Assembly (NCBI RefSeq): GCF_003255815.1
Contig: NC_037672.1
Coordinates: forward strand, 105,547,726 to 105,611,725
DNA length: 64,000 bases
Origin: Theropithecus gelada
Lineage: Eukaryota > Chordata > Mammalia > Primates > Cercopithecidae
Direction of reading: 5' to 3'
Shown: positions 34,235-46,209 of the stretch, piece by piece
How the letters are laid out: the number at the start of each line of letters is the position of its first letter
How positions within the stretch are numbered: position 1 is the first letter of the stretch
Made by a program: the position numbers and the translations under genes
The notes under the pieces: model-generated
Database searches by the model: none
What the model was told of the DNA's origin: nothing
The model's input: the letters and a program-made list of their open reading frames with translations, nothing else

Positions 34235-35637
34235 AGTGAGTCTAAATATTTAATGAGTCTTGGCACTTTTTCCTTATTGAGCTCTATGAGCTTTTTCTCA
34301 AGAAGATATTAACTATTCTAATTGGAGCAAATGTTTTTCTCAGGCTGCTTTCTGACTTGTGACCTTACATATAGTGTGCTTCATGTTCTCAGGTACCCTA
34401 TCTTGAGTTTCTATAGTGAACCTTTTGAAGTTGAAAAGAGTATTTTTGCCTCAATTATAAAATCTGTATTGTTTCATAATCTTAATTAAGCTGATAAAAC
34501 TTGTTGGTGCATCTTTGTGCTCATGTGGCAGTAGATGGGATTAGGACTTGGTTTCAGTTTGCTCAGGGTTAAAGGAGGTTCATATCCTTTGTGTTACTGT
34601 CCAGTTTCCCAGCATGCATTCAGGTTAGCTCTGTGAGGAGTGCCTGGTCATCTGTAATGTAGACATTAAGGAAGTACCTAGTGTGTGCTAGAAATGGAAT
34701 GCAGAGTTTGGGCCAGGGTGAGGAGTTCTGCCCTCAGGAGGATCACAGCCTTTTGACCAAAGAGGAGGCACCATTTGCCTAGTGGAAATCAGCTTCAACA
34801 AAAAATCACCTGTTTTTCTGTACAAATCCCCAGAAGAGATCAGTAGATAAAATCCAGATCCCACACCTGTCCTCCGGAGAGATGATTAATGTTAGTTACT
34901 GAGAAGGGAAACAGATGAAAGGCGTGTGTGGCACAGGGTCCACCCCAGGATGCAGAGGTCTTAGGGGTGTGCCGTGAAAGGCCAGCTCTCTGTAGGGGCT
35001 CTGCTCCTTTGTCAGAGCACCTGCCGCCAAGTCAGCTCCACTGCACTGTGCGCTGGAACCTGAGAAGATGCTGAGTAGCCTAGGATTGGCTCCAAGGAGC
35101 CTGGAAAGCAGTCCTCCTTTGAGGACTGTTCAAGGTGGAGTGTGACGTTTTGTCGATTCTTGAAAGGGAAGTGGGAGGAAAGAGGAGGAGTAAAAGGATG
35201 AGTGTAGGGCTGTGTGTACAGCATTTTATGTGTTTTCTGATTTATCTTCACAACTTTGAGACAAACTGTCACCCCCAATTCAAAGATGATGAAACTGAGG
35301 TTCAGAATGACAGAAGGACCATTGCATTCAAGATTGAACCCAAATCTGCCTGTCCCAAAGCCATGCTCTTCCAGGTCACCCATGTTCCTTGATCTGCCTT
35401 TATGTCAGGATCTGTGCAGTGGGGCATCTGGGTTTGAATTTTTTTAAGTACTATGATTGTTGGATAAATTGTCATATGAGATAGATATAAAGCCGTGCTG
35501 CAAATTTTGAAAATGTACAGCTTGATAAATGGGGGCAAACATGATCCAGGGTAAGAAGGGGCGATTTGGTGACTTCACAAAAGATGCCATTTAATGAAAG
35601 TTTACTAGTTTTTTTGTTTTTCTCTCTCCCAAAACAG

Positions 35638-35710
35638 GACACTCCTGGGTTTATTGTGAACCGCCTCCTGGTTCCATACCTCATGGAAGCAATCAGGCTG
35701 TATGAACGAG
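35638..35710 (+). CDS. HADH: HADH exon 6 (residues 213-236 plus one base)
   Basis: The exon is 73 nt, phase 0 in and phase 1 out, acceptor ...aaaacag, donor gtatcc. It starts DTPGFIVNRLLVPYLMEAIR and ends LYER, matching the family signature DxPGFxxNRxL. Asn220 (208 in mature numbering) contacts the substrate and helps orient the catalytic His. The first helices of the all-alpha C-terminal domain begin here. Confidence 0.97.
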
Positions 35711-38059
35711 GTATCCTTCCTGACCCAGGCCAGGAGCTGCAGGCCTCAGCTCCTGGCGCCACTGTCTGGAATTCTCAGTGTCTCTAGCAGGGGTCGGGCC
35801 ATGCACAATGGAGGAAGCAGTGTCTGTTTTCTAGCTGTGTGAGCTCAGCTGCACCATGGGCCCTGGTACCTTTTTCACTGTTTTCCCAGGGCCTCCTGGC
35901 TTCCCTGTGAGGCCTCTGAGAAAGGGTTCTGGAACTCCCACCACCCCAACTATAGTCCCAGCCAGAGCAATTGCACAGCCAGCCCAGATTGATATCCTGG
36001 ATCTCTGCTTTTGATTAAAAGGTTTACTGCTTTTAAAAATTATCATAATGTAAAAATCACTAGGCTAGGGGATCTTGAAAGTTCCTTAAGGTTCTAAAAC
36101 TTGTGACTGACAGGTGATGACAAATATGTGACAAGGCCAATATGTGGTAAGGACAGTTTTTAGTAGTCTTGTGTCTGTCCTTACTGAATGATGTCATGAT
36201 GTAGTTTTTGTAACCTTAAGAATGGTCTAAACAGTTTTCCTCAATACTTGATTGACAAAGAGTGCTTTTCTCTGCTGTGGAAATATCGCTTGGGACAGGG
36301 TCCAGGCTTCTGAATTGATCTGCATCCTCCTGCTTGCTTCCACTCCCTGGTTTCTGGAAAGGTAGATATCATATCTACTTCAAAGGCAAACAAGCCTTAA
36401 TAGGACTGGATGAAAAGCAAGTGTAATTGTTTTCAATTACTTCATTCATAAATGCTCACTCCTGAGAGTGTCATTTTTGAAACAAAACATTTACACCAGC
36501 TCTTCCAGAGAGATGAAAGCACATTTGCTTCCTCAAAATCTGCTTTAAATATTAAAACTTTTCTCTGTGGTTTATGGAAGCAATTGCCTCACTTTTGCTC
36601 CAAGATCAAACCAACACTTCTATGTTTATCTATCAACAAATATGCCTAATTACACCTCAAAGAAAGCACGGAGCATTTTGCCCTACCTTGAAAGGCAGTT
36701 GTATGTCTTTTTTTTTTTTTTTTTTAAACAAAATGTAATGTTTTAGAATGTAGCATGTGAGAGATCCACCTCTTGATGATGTTTTCCTCACTGTCCCTTT
36801 GATACATTCTCCAGTGCACCAAGTATCAGATGGTAAGTTGAAAGCCCTCTTCTTGTCTGTGGTCCCTTTCTGCATAGGTGCGTGCCCTTTGGCCCTCACC
36901 ATCCCTGGCCACCTGTGGGCTGAAGCTGGAGAAGCAGGACCTGGCTTCAGGACATGCTCTTAGCTTTCTGTGGGCATGGGCTTCAACAGCCTATCATTGC
37001 TGGTCCCCCTGCTTCTCTTTCCACCACCTTCTCAGAATCTGCTTCTGAAGGAGCTGGGTGCCCTGCCTGGGGTGGGTGCTGGTTCCCCACTGCACACTAT
37101 AGTCACACCCCAGGCCTCTTACCATGTCCCCCCACCCACCGCCTGCTCCCTCCTCTTAGCCAACATAGAGGAGTGCTCAGAGCACGCTCACCATGCCATT
37201 TCCGTCCCACAGTTCCACCTTGAAGCCTCAAGCATCTGGAGACTCCCTTTCTTGTCTGCCACATCTGTTCATCACTTTTTATTCCTTCCTGTCATGCCTG
37301 TTCATCCCAGCTTTTCCCCATCCCAGTCTGGCTGCCTTCATGAGGTTCCTCAGGTAGCAGAGAAATTCACGCTACTCATGTCTTTTCCTGACTGGTCCCC
37401 ACTACCGCGCTTACTGAGAAAGTATCATGTTGTCCAGGAAGTTGAGACACTGCCTACTGCATCTGCCCACACACCCCCTGCACAGCCTCGGCAGATGCTC
37501 TGTGACTGTTTCTGAACTCATGCAAGGAGAACTTCCTGTCCCCCACTGTTGATCCACCTGGGGCTGCATGCCGTGGTGTCCCCAGTGCTGCCGTGAGTGG
37601 CGCAGGCTCCCTGGAAGGACGTGTGGGATGTTATGGGTCGGGCCTCCTGGATGACTGGGCCCCCGCCACGAGCACTTCTCGCCAGTCCCCATAGGATCTC
37701 GTGGAGGCTCATGCCCTCTTGCTCTGATGTCTGTCCACTCATTGTGGCTTCCATGTTGGGCCTTCTTTCCCAGTGTCCCAGCTCTGTCCTCACTCTTCTA
37801 TTGCTCTTGTTCCTTCACACTATGACTGAGGCCTGATGCATGCCCCAGTCAACTGTCACCCCTGTGGGTCAGAGGGACAGAGGCTGGATAGGCTGTGTCT
37901 GACAGTGGATCGCTGCTTTTGCCAGGCACCCACTCCTAATTGCCAGCGTGGGCAGGGCGGTGGGGCCAAATGGTCAGCTCTTCTCAGGAGGGCTCTGCTG
38001 GCAGCAGGCCTGGGAGGAACATGAGCCTGCCCCCCAGTCACCATGTGACATCTTGCTCA

Positions 38060-38420
38060 CATTGTCGCCCCTGCTCAAGACAGGCTTAGTGGTTCTCTGG
38101 TGACCTGCCATCTACAGGCTCTGCCAGAGAGCCTTCCTTCTGGCCACTCTCTGCCCCTGCTGTCATCACCGCAGATTCTACTCCCGCCATTCCCACATGG
38201 CCCCACCTGAGTGTCTGCAGAGCTCCCAGCTGGATGTCATCTCTGTCATCACAACTCTTCATGCTTTGGCTCTCCCTTGGGTCACTTGTCACTGTCTTCC
38301 CTGTGGCATGGCAGGTGTTTTCTTTCCCTTACTGTACTCTCTTCTGGGGCACTCTGGCTCCTCTTCATCTTTATTTGCCCCAAAGTGCCTGTGTAGGGCG
38401 GGCACATAGGCAGCTGCTGA
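38060..38420 (+). mobile_element. L2-like LINE fragment
   Basis: The C/T-rich, 'ctctgcccctgctgtcatc'-type sequence agrees with the body of L2 upstream of its 3' end. It is diverged and the boundaries are uncertain. Confidence 0.45.
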
Positions 38421-39439
38421 TGAGTAAAAATGCTGTTTCTGAGTTGTTGCTGGGTGCCTCTGTTCATGCTAAGAATGGTTGGCAGGTGGTGCTGCTGAGC
38501 CAGCCAAGGAAACAGAAGTTGGGCAAGTCCCAGGCCCTCAGCTGTGCTGATCTGGAGTTTACTGAGGAAGCTTTCCTTTGCTGTCTTGTCTGGAGTTAGG
38601 GGCTCTTAACTGGAGGGAGGAGGGAGAGGGTGTCCAATGAACCTCCTAAGGTTGATGCAGAATTTGGGGTATATGTGCACTTTTTATGGAGAGGATGTCT
38701 GATTGTCAGACGTACTTGATTCTAAAGAAGTTGAGGAATTACTCGTTTAAAACATGATTCCATGTCTAACTCTCACTTGGCACAACAATTTTTATTTCTC
38801 TGTTTCTGAAAGTTTGCCTCTTTTTCTCTGCATTATTGAGAACAGGATTTTTTGAGTTGTGCTGACTTTGTAGGGTTATTTAGATATTTTTCTATCATGT
38901 GCTGTATCTTCGTACTATTTGTTGAAATAAAACAGTCCTCAAGTGAGTCTCTGAATCTGCAATTACAGCCTTGCTTCTAGGGTTCATTGTCTTGTCCTTG
39001 AATATAGATTTCATTAAATGACTTTAGCTGAGTTGCAACCATTATGCTGTCAGGTTTCTGTCCCAGGGAGACTGCCCATGATAAATGAACCAGTACGTAA
39101 GCATGTTAGGTTGTGATGAGTAATTGTAGGGAAGAATATAGTAAGAGATGGCAAGAGTCTTGTCCTGGCCTTTTCTTTAGTTCAGGGAGTTGCTTCTTTT
39201 ATATATGCAGGGAGGAGAAGAGGCTCTCTGAAAGATGACACCTGAGCAGAGGCCTGGAGGAAGTAAGAGACTGAGCCCCAAAGATGTCCGAGGGCAGCAC
39301 CCTAAGAACAGGGAGCTTATCCCAAGCCTGAGGAGCCTGTGAGGCCAGCACTTCCAGCATTCCGGGGCTCTATCAGCACAGAAGCCGCGAGGCTTCCTAA
39401 TGAAATCCTCTGAGTAGAACCCACTTTTAAGCTTCAGAG

Positions 39440-39800
39440 CCACACCCCAAATATGCTGTGTTCCTTCCCATTCCTCCCGCTGCATGTGCTGTTCTCTCTA
39501 CCTAGAATGCCCTTCCTGGTCTGCTCATCTCAGGATTACCTTCATCTTCCAGGACCCAGGCATGGGGGTGGTTTTGGTGAAGCCCTGGCAGTGTGAGTAA
39601 ATCTGTCCATCTTTTCTCACACAGAGCTGTGTGAGTCATGAATCTTCAGGTCTTATTGTGTTGAAGCTTTTGGCTTACACATCTGAGTTCTCCCATTATA
39701 TCATGAGTACCTTGAATGCTTGTCTTGTTTATCTTTGTCTCATTCTACATCTCTGGTGCCTGCTACATAATAAATAGAAGTTGAATGAATGAATGAGGCT
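39440..39800 (+). mobile_element. L2 LINE 3' end
   Basis: 'tgctgttctctctacctaga', 'tgtcttgtttatctttgtc' and the terminal 'gttgaatgaatgaatga' repeats are typical of the L2 3' end. Confidence 0.75.
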
Positions 39801-40006
39801 GCCTATATGATTATTTTTGTTTTTTTGCTTTCTTATGGCCTAACACTCAAATCATGATTTCTCAGGCATCTCTAATCCTGATTAGTGTAGTTATTAGTAA
39901 TGTCAACCAAAATAAATAATTGAGATGTATTTTAATCACCTTATAATGCCTTGAAATCCTTTGGCATTACTTTAGTACTTTATATGCTTTTTAAAAATGT
40001 CATCTT

Positions 40007-40304
40007 GGCCGGGCGCGGTGGCTCACGCCTGTAATCCCAGCACTTTGGGAGGCCGAGGCGGGCGGATCACAAGGTCAGGAGATCGAGACCACGGTGAAAC
40101 CTCGTCTCTACTAAAAATACAAAAAAATTAGCCGGGCGCGGTTGTGGGCGCCTGTAGTCCCAGCTACTCGGGAGGCTGAGGCAGGAGAATGGCGGGAACC
40201 CGGGAGGCGGAGCTTGCAGTGAGCTGAGATCCGGCCACTGCACTCCAGCCTGGGCGACAGAGCGAGACTCCGTCTCACAAAAAAAAAAAAAAAAAAAAAA
40301 AAAA
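40007..40304 (+). mobile_element. Young AluY (Old World monkey type)
   Basis: A low-divergence Alu with exact target-site duplication aaaaatgtcatctt (39,993-40,006 and 40,300-40,313). It carries 'gagatccggccactgcac' and lacks about 12 nt in the left arm ('gagaccacggtgaaac'), features I associate with AluYR subfamilies of macaques and relatives. Confidence 0.93.
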
Positions 40305-40944
40305 TGTCATCTTTATCAATGTTTAAGTAGTTTCTCTGAGTGTCTTAACATTTTTCCCTCTTTTCTTTAGCTTTGATCTGATTGACTTCTTTATGGTTTG
40401 GAACAAAATTCTAGATAGCCACTTGTTGCAGACTATTCTACTTTTCTGATTTCAAAGAAAGGGAACAGGTTGTTCTCTATAAAGGCCTCTTGGGGCCAAA
40501 GGACATAGTAAGAGTAAATTTCCAAGGGAAAAGCACATTGATCGTTGTCTTAGTCTACTCAACAGACTTCCAAACATGTGTGGCAATTCTAACTCAGGTT
40601 TGGGATTTTCTTTAAAAGGTATCTTGACTAAAAGATTTGTGTGAATGTGATGCCAGAGGAGTACTCCTTACTTGTAAAACCCAAAAAACTAGGGGAAAAA
40701 AATACATACAATAACTATACATACAAAAGCAGAAAGCTTAGTTTTCTTTTTAAAGAAAGTTTATTTATAAATCAAAAATATGCTGTAGCATTAAATGATA
40801 TTTTAATAAATGATTCCAGAGTTGGAAAATCCCAATTTATTTGAAAGTAGCTGAAGTTTCCAGGCATGGAGGCTTCTGTCTCAGTGAACAGGGTATTAGT
40901 ACTCCAGAATTCACCTCAGTGGTGCAGTAGCTTTGAAAATCTTG

Positions 40945-41240
40945 GGCCACACACTGTGGCTTACACCTGTAATCTCAGCACTTTGGGAAGCTGAGGCGGG
41001 AGGATCACTTGAGGTTGGGAGTTTGAGACCAGCCTGGCCAAATAGTGAAACCCTGTCTCTACTAAAAATATAAATATTAGCTCTGTATGGGGGTGCACAC
41101 CTGTAGTCTCAGCCACTTGGGAGGCTGAGGCAGGAGAATCACTTGAACCCAGGAGGCAGAGGTTGCAGCAAGCCAAGATTGTGCCATTGCACTCCAGTTT
41201 GGGTAACGGAGCAAGACTCTGTCTCAAAAAAACAAATAAA
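40945..41240 (+). mobile_element. Alu SINE
   Basis: An older + strand Alu flanked by 'aaaatctt'; it lies about 185 nt before HADH exon 7. Confidence 0.9.
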
Positions 41241-41425
41241 ATCTTATGACCTCTTTGGCATGTACTTTAGAGAGGAAATCTTACCCAAGCCAGAAAGTCT
41301 CACTTTAAGACATTTTTTTTTTATTGTGCAAGCATATAAAATTCTAGTAATTCTGGGGCTAATCCTGTGATAGGGAGAATTCAAGGAAAGGTGGTGGTGA
41401 CCCAGTGCTGCCCTTTTCTCCTTAG

Positions 41426-41542
41426 GTGATGCATCCAAAGAAGACATTGACACTGCTATGAAATTAGGAGCCGGTTACCCCATGGGCCCATTTGAGCTTC
41501 TAGATTATGTCGGACTAGATACTACAAAGTTCATCGTGGATG
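41426..41542 (+). CDS. HADH: HADH exon 7 (residues 237-275 plus one base)
   Basis: The exon is 117 nt, phase 1 in and phase 1 out, acceptor ...ctccttag, donor gtagga. After the split Gly237 it reads DASKEDIDTAMKLGAGYPMG and ends LDTTKFIVD. GAGYPMGPFELLDYVGLD is the conserved C-terminal-domain core of the 3-hydroxyacyl-CoA dehydrogenase family, which shapes the dimer interface and the acyl pocket. Confidence 0.97.
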
Positions 41543-42467
41543 GTAGGAATTGGAATTTTTTGTTGTCTTTATTGAGTTGAGGTAGTTTTTCTGAACTGTA
41601 AATTATAATGCCTTTTAAAAACAAGTTAGCAGGGGTCTTAATTAAGACCTTCCAAAATCCTGCCTTACCAGGTTGAGGATTCATGAACAGATGGCAGGAG
41701 AAGGAAGAATGTGACTGTCTAGTATCTCTTTAACAGGGTAACCTTGAAGACAAAATATAGCACAAAAAGGTCTTGTGTGACCTTCACCCAGTTTCCCCCA
41801 ATGGTTATATAGCCATAGTACAATATTAAATCCCAGGAAATTGACATTGGTACAATGTATTATTTTATCACATAAATTGATTTGTGTAACCTCTATTGCA
41901 AGCAAGATACACATCCATTTAAAAATATATATATCCATTGTAATGTAATAGCTCTGAAGACAGGGTAAAAATAATAATTAAAACTGGACTACTGAAGTTG
42001 AATGTAGCTATCTGTTCCCAAGTTTCACAGAATACTAGTTGAAGAATTAAATTTTGAATTTTATGTGGATGCAAAATACCAATGGCAGGAATGCAGACTT
42101 TTTATCGTGTATTCTGAAAGTTAACTGTGTCAGTGATAGTTAACTAACAGAAGCAAATTAATGGCTTCTGTCAGTGTACTTGGGCCTTTGGCCTTAGTGA
42201 TTTCTGAGAAGACACTGGATAAGCAGGAGGGCCATAGCAGGGCTAGGCTTCAGGCAGCACAGGTGGGTGGCAGTGCAGCAGCTTTGGGGCTGATGTGACT
42301 GCACCAGCACAGCCTTCCTTGGTGCCTCTGCAGTGGTGGCCAGAGGGGCGCCATGCCTGGGGGCTCTCCCACAGCAGAGGCAGGCCTCCAGACTTGCCCT
42401 TGGGAATGCCAAGGTGTAAAAATAAACCCAGCACTTCATCCTGAGTTCTTTTCCCTCCTCTCAATAG
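41543..42467 (+). other. HADH: HADH intron 7
   Basis: This short intron (925 nt) has no clear interspersed repeat. It ends in a pyrimidine-rich tract and ...tcaatag. A minus-strand ORF of 149 codons (42,243-42,692) crosses its end and exon 8; I take it as a chance antisense frame. Confidence 0.9.
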
Positions 42468-42586
42468 GGTGGCATGAAATAGATGTGAAGAACCCATTAC
42501 ATCAGCCCAGCCCATTCTTGAATAAGCTGGTAGCAGAGAACAAGTTTGGCAAGAAGACTGGAGAAGGATTTTACAAATACAAATGA
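42468..42586 (+). CDS. HADH: HADH exon 8, C-terminus and stop
   Basis: The exon enters in phase 1 (completing Gly276) and ends at the TGA at 42,584-42,586. It encodes WHEIDVKNPLHQPSPFLNKL and then the conserved tail LVAENKFGKKTGEGFYKYK. Lys305 in this tail contacts NAD. Human is recalled as HEMDAENP and SPSLNK, so the stretch just before the tail carries several substitutions, while the tail itself is unchanged. Confidence 0.97.
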
Positions 42587-43390
42587 TGTGCAGCTTCTCC
42601 GGCTCTGAGAAGAACCCCTGAGAGCACTTTCCAGCCAGTGCCCCGAGTGCCTGTGGGAATGCTCTTTGTTCTGACATTCTCTCACACAGCACAGTCTAAT
42701 CAATGTGCATTTTGATTGTAATCTATCTGAAGTGATTATTACACCAGTTACAGCAGTAATAGATTCTCCATTAAGAACTAATTCCCTTTTTTAGGCTGTT
42801 CACTTCTGTGTATTTTCTAAACAGCTTTATACCCTTGGTGCCTTGGAGCAAACTTTTTTTTTTTGAACCTTGTCATTTTTGTGAAGAATTGCCTGGATTC
42901 GTTCTCTCATCAAGGGAAAAGTACTTCCTCCGAGAGTGCGAGTGCACCATGCCCACTGTTGCTGCATGTGAGAGTGACAAGCCACTGGCACGACGTGGTA
43001 TGTCTGTGAAGCACTGCAGCGAGCAGCACCTGGATCTTGCCTTTATAAGAACATTTTACTGCCTGCAGCTTTGAGTCTTGCCCTACATTTTGGGCACGAC
43101 ATAAGATGTGTCTTTATTCAGTTCATCATGAAGATGCTGCTGCTGGATGGGTCGGCATATCTCTGTGTGCATGGTTTGCAGGAGGTCAGTTTTCATGGTC
43201 AGTCAGTTCCACAGATCTGAATGATTACTGTCTGTCTGTGTCTTTTTTCCATGAGAAATAGCTGTTGCAAATTGCCTATAAATTGACTACTAAAATACAA
43301 TGTTTTCGTCTGAAAATTTGAATTGAAAAAGAAATGTATAATATAAAATTGTAATACACTCAAATGTTTATAAAAGTAAAAAGTTGATAA
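42587..43390 (+). other. HADH: HADH 3' UTR
   Basis: This is about 800 nt of non-coding sequence after the stop, with no interspersed repeat. It becomes AT-rich toward its end, and I see no canonical AATAAA. The end is placed after the TATAAA-type hexamers at 43,342 and 43,369, and the length agrees with the roughly 0.8-0.9 kb 3' UTR I recall for human HADH. The exact cleavage point is inferred. Confidence 0.7.
43369..43374 (+). terminator. HADH: Probable variant poly(A) signal of HADH
   Basis: TATAAA lies in an AT-rich context shortly before the expected 3' end, with a second TATAAA at 43,342-43,347. No AATAAA occurs between the stop codon and this point. TATAAA is a known weak poly(A) signal. 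The assignment is by position only. Confidence 0.45.
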
Positions 43391-44883
43391 TTTAGCAGAA
43401 GCTATTTCCCCTCTTCTTTGGCCTGCTATTAATTTTTAAAGTGGGAGTGATGGGAAGGAGGAGTGGCAGGAGAAGGCGTTTGTGTGAAACCTGCCTGTGG
43501 CCATCACTGCCAGATTCCTTACCAGGAAAGCAGTAATAAGGGCACAGAGAACAATTTTTAAGGAACATCTGTTTCTTCTTTGCCAACAAAGTGAAATAGT
43601 GTAACGTAAGCTTCTTTTAATCGTTGGCTTGAGAAAATGTCTTCCAAGATAGAATTTTGGAGTTGGAAAGACATCAGAAATCCTGAGGTCCAGTAGCCTC
43701 ATTAGCAGAAAGCTTAAGGAATGTGTCCAAAGTCACTAGATATTTTGTCACAGAGCCTAGATTAGGACTAGGTTTTGATAAAATTAAGTACAAAATAGCC
43801 CATTTGAAAATCTCAGATCCAGACTTTCAGACAGGACTTTCCTTAAAATGGACATCCTTGTTTGGTATCCTGGGTCATATAGGTCTAATAGTCGAGAGAT
43901 TTTTTTTCTTCATTTTATGACTGATAAAAGGGAGCTTATTAATTTTTAAAAATTTGAATATAAGCATAGTGGGAAAAAAAATACATCGGTGCATTTTTAC
44001 CGCACATAGAACCTGGGTAGGACACTTTTAGGTTATTCTTATAAAACGCTGCCTAACGAACAAAAGGAAGCACCTGTGAGGCCACCCGCATTTCCATCGC
44101 TAAAGCTTACCCTTGTGGTCTGACAGCTCCCTCCTTTCTCTCAGGCTGGCTTTTGACCTTTGACATGAGCCCTGGACCTAAGTGGGGGCTTCACTTCCTT
44201 ACCGTCTCACCAGAGTCCCCATAGGATGCAGGCCCTTGTCCTGGAAATGGCAGCATTCATTCTTGACCACTGAATTCCAGGAAAGATGTAACTCAGCAAT
44301 GCGACTGTCAGCCTGCCAGGATGAGAAGGTAGGGGCTGCAGCAGTCTTTCTGGCTGGCGTTTTAAAATACTTTAAGTCTACCAAATAGTCAAAAGGCCTA
44401 GTCTCTCAGTATCCTTTTATTGTTTTCAAAAAATATTTTCCATGCACCATGTTTGGAACCAGGAAAGGATTTTGAACATCCTTCCCTTAGACATAGGAGG
44501 TGAGGGAGTAGCTTTTTCTTTCCCAACTCCACATCTCTGCGTTCTCAGGTGAATGAAGCTGCTTGCCATGGAGAGATCTTGGGGCCAGCGGGAGGGAAGG
44601 TCATGTCAGTCAGGTTCTCTGCTTCCAAATACAGGCCCGCTGCTGCTGTTTGCTCAGTCTGTGGTTAAGAACTGAGCCTCAGTGAGAGCCCCAGGTGCCT
44701 TGCATCATCCTCCACTGTTGTTTTGGCAGCATTTGTTCAAGAGGGAGGGTGGGTCCTGGCAGTGCTGCTGGGCCTAGTGTCACTGCTCTTGGTTCTCCTC
44801 ATCTCCCCAAACTTGCCTCCTAAACGTCATGAATCTTTTTTGACACTTGAAAGTAAAGACCAAGTTTTAGGTCAAGACGATCC

Positions 44884-45178
44884 TTTTTTTTTTTTTTGAG
44901 ATGGAGTCTCGCTCTGTCACCCAGGCTGGAGTGCAATGGTGCAATCTTGGCTCACTGCAAACTCCACCTGCCAGGTTCAAGCAATTCTCCTGCCTCAGCC
45001 TCCCAAGTAGCTGGGACTACAGTTGTGTGCCACCATGCCTGGCTAATTTTTTGTAGTTTTAGTAGAGACGGAGTTTCACCATGCTGGCCAGGTTGGTCTC
45101 GAACTCCTGACCTCGTGATTTGCCCGCCTCAGCCTCCGAAAGTGCTGGGATTACAGGCGTGAGCCACCGTACCTGGCC
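44884..45178 (-). mobile_element. Alu SINE
   Basis: A full-length minus-strand AluS in intergenic DNA. Confidence 0.92.
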
Positions 45179-45226
45179 ACTTTTTTCCCTCTCTCCTATG
45201 CTTCCTCTTAGTGATATTTTTATTTA

Positions 45227-45514
45227 TTTGTTTTTTGAGATGGAGTCTCACTGTTGCCTAGGTTGAAGTGCAGTGGCGCAGTCTCAGCTCACTGCAACCT
45301 CCGCCTCCCAGGTTCAACTGATTCTCCTGCCTCAGCCTCCTGAGTAGCTGGGATTACAGGCACACATCACCACACCCGGCTAATTTTTGCATTTTTAGTA
45401 GAGATGGGGTTTCACCATGTTGGTCAGGCTGATCTCGAACTCCTGACCTCGTGACCCATCCACCTCAACCTCCTAAAGTGCTGGGATTACAGGCGTGCGC
45501 CGCCGCACCTGGCC
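45227..45514 (-). mobile_element. Alu SINE
   Basis: A full-length minus-strand Alu with a 17-nt target-site duplication agtgatatttttattta (45,210-45,226 and 45,515-45,531). Confidence 0.93.
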
Positions 45515-45902
45515 AGTGATATTTTTATTTACCTATAATACAAATGAAAGTTTGAGATTAAAAAGAACCAGGCAACTTATGAGATGACTTGCTGAAAAAG
45601 ATGGTGAACCTCTGATAGCCATCACCTAGACTTCAATTCTGTTTAGTAAAATGGAGAGAAGGATCGTTTTAATGCTTACTAAGATACCTTTCTAAAATAA
45701 AAATCATGGCCCTCTCACGTTCTTAAGATTCACTGTTAAAAGTAGTTTTTCTGGGGGAAATGGTTAACTTTTTCTGACATCAATTGTAAAATGTGTTTCC
45801 TCTTTGGGAACTGTTGAATGATGCAGCGTGGGGGTAAGGTGGAACCACATCTTGGAACTGGGAAACTACCATGTACAAATCCAGTGTTAGAAAATGACTC
45901 TT

Positions 45903-46209
45903 GGCTGGGTGCGGTGGCTCATGCCTGTAATCCCAGCACTTTGGGAGGCCGAGGCAGGCAGATCATGAGGTCAGGAGTTTGAGACCAGCCTGGCCAACAG
46001 AGTGAAACCCCGTCTCTACTAAAAATACAAAAAATTAGCCGGGCGTCGTGGCGGGCACCTGTAATCCCAGCTACTTGGAAGGCTGAGGCAGGAGAATCGC
46101 TTGAACCCAGGAGGCGGAGGTTGCAGTGAGCCGAGATGGCGCCATGGCACTCCAGCCTGGACGACAGAGCAAGACTCTGTCTCAAAAAGGAAAAAAGAAA
46201 AAAAAAAAA
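45903..46209 (+). mobile_element. Alu SINE
   Basis: A full-length + strand AluS. The flanks 'gaaaatgactct' and 'gaaaatgattct' form the target-site duplication. Confidence 0.92.

Larger units (their letters stand above)
31369..35637 (+). other. HADH: HADH intron 5
   Basis: Unique sequence covers 31,369-32,890. It is followed by a hAT-type relic (32,896-33,105), a good MIR (33,160-33,420), and two Alus in opposite orientation (33,484-33,769 and 33,914-34,234). An old repeat patch lies near 35,225-35,360. The rest, including 34,240-35,220 and 35,400-35,637, shows no gene or clear repeat. Confidence 0.85.
35711..41425 (+). other. HADH: HADH intron 6
   Basis: The range 35,711-37,900 is mostly unrecognised and includes a GC-richer block from 36,950. 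The longest ORF of the window (181 codons, 36,970-37,515) lies there and looks fortuitous. L2-like sequence is visible near 38,060-38,420, and a clear L2 3' end at about 39,440-39,800. A young AluY with target-site duplication sits at 40,007-40,304 and an older Alu at 40,945-41,240. The rest is unique intronic DNA. Confidence 0.82.
1..43390 (+). other. HADH: HADH gene, 5'-truncated by window (introns 1-7, exons 2-8, 3' UTR)
   Basis: This is the mitochondrial matrix short-chain L-3-hydroxyacyl-CoA dehydrogenase. It catalyses the third step of beta-oxidation, NAD-dependent oxidation of L-3-hydroxyacyl-CoA to 3-ketoacyl-CoA. Seven coding blocks with AG/GT boundaries and matching phases give one continuous frame of 270 residues, Val45 to Lys314 of the usual 314-residue precursor. 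Exon 1 (transit peptide, first beta strand and GxGxxG motif) and the promoter lie upstream; no match to them is seen in 1-16,662. Residues known in the family to bind NAD (Asp57, Glu122, Lys127, Asn173, Lys305), CoA (Ser73, Lys80) or to act in catalysis (Ser149, His170, Glu182, Asn220) are all present. In people, loss of HADH causes hyperinsulinaemic hypoglycaemia, through loss of its inhibitory contact with glutamate dehydrogenase. The identification is firm. Confidence 0.97.

Noticed and set aside
36970..37515. Longest ORF of the window (181 codons, + strand) in HADH intron 6
   Set aside because: It is rich in Pro, Leu, His and Ser, as expected from C/T-rich DNA; no domain, no splice context and no recognised homologue. 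Overlapping ORFs of similar quality occur in other frames.
42243..42692. 149-codon minus-strand ORF across HADH exon 8
   Set aside because: It is the antisense shadow of a coding exon and its 3' UTR; no independent evidence.
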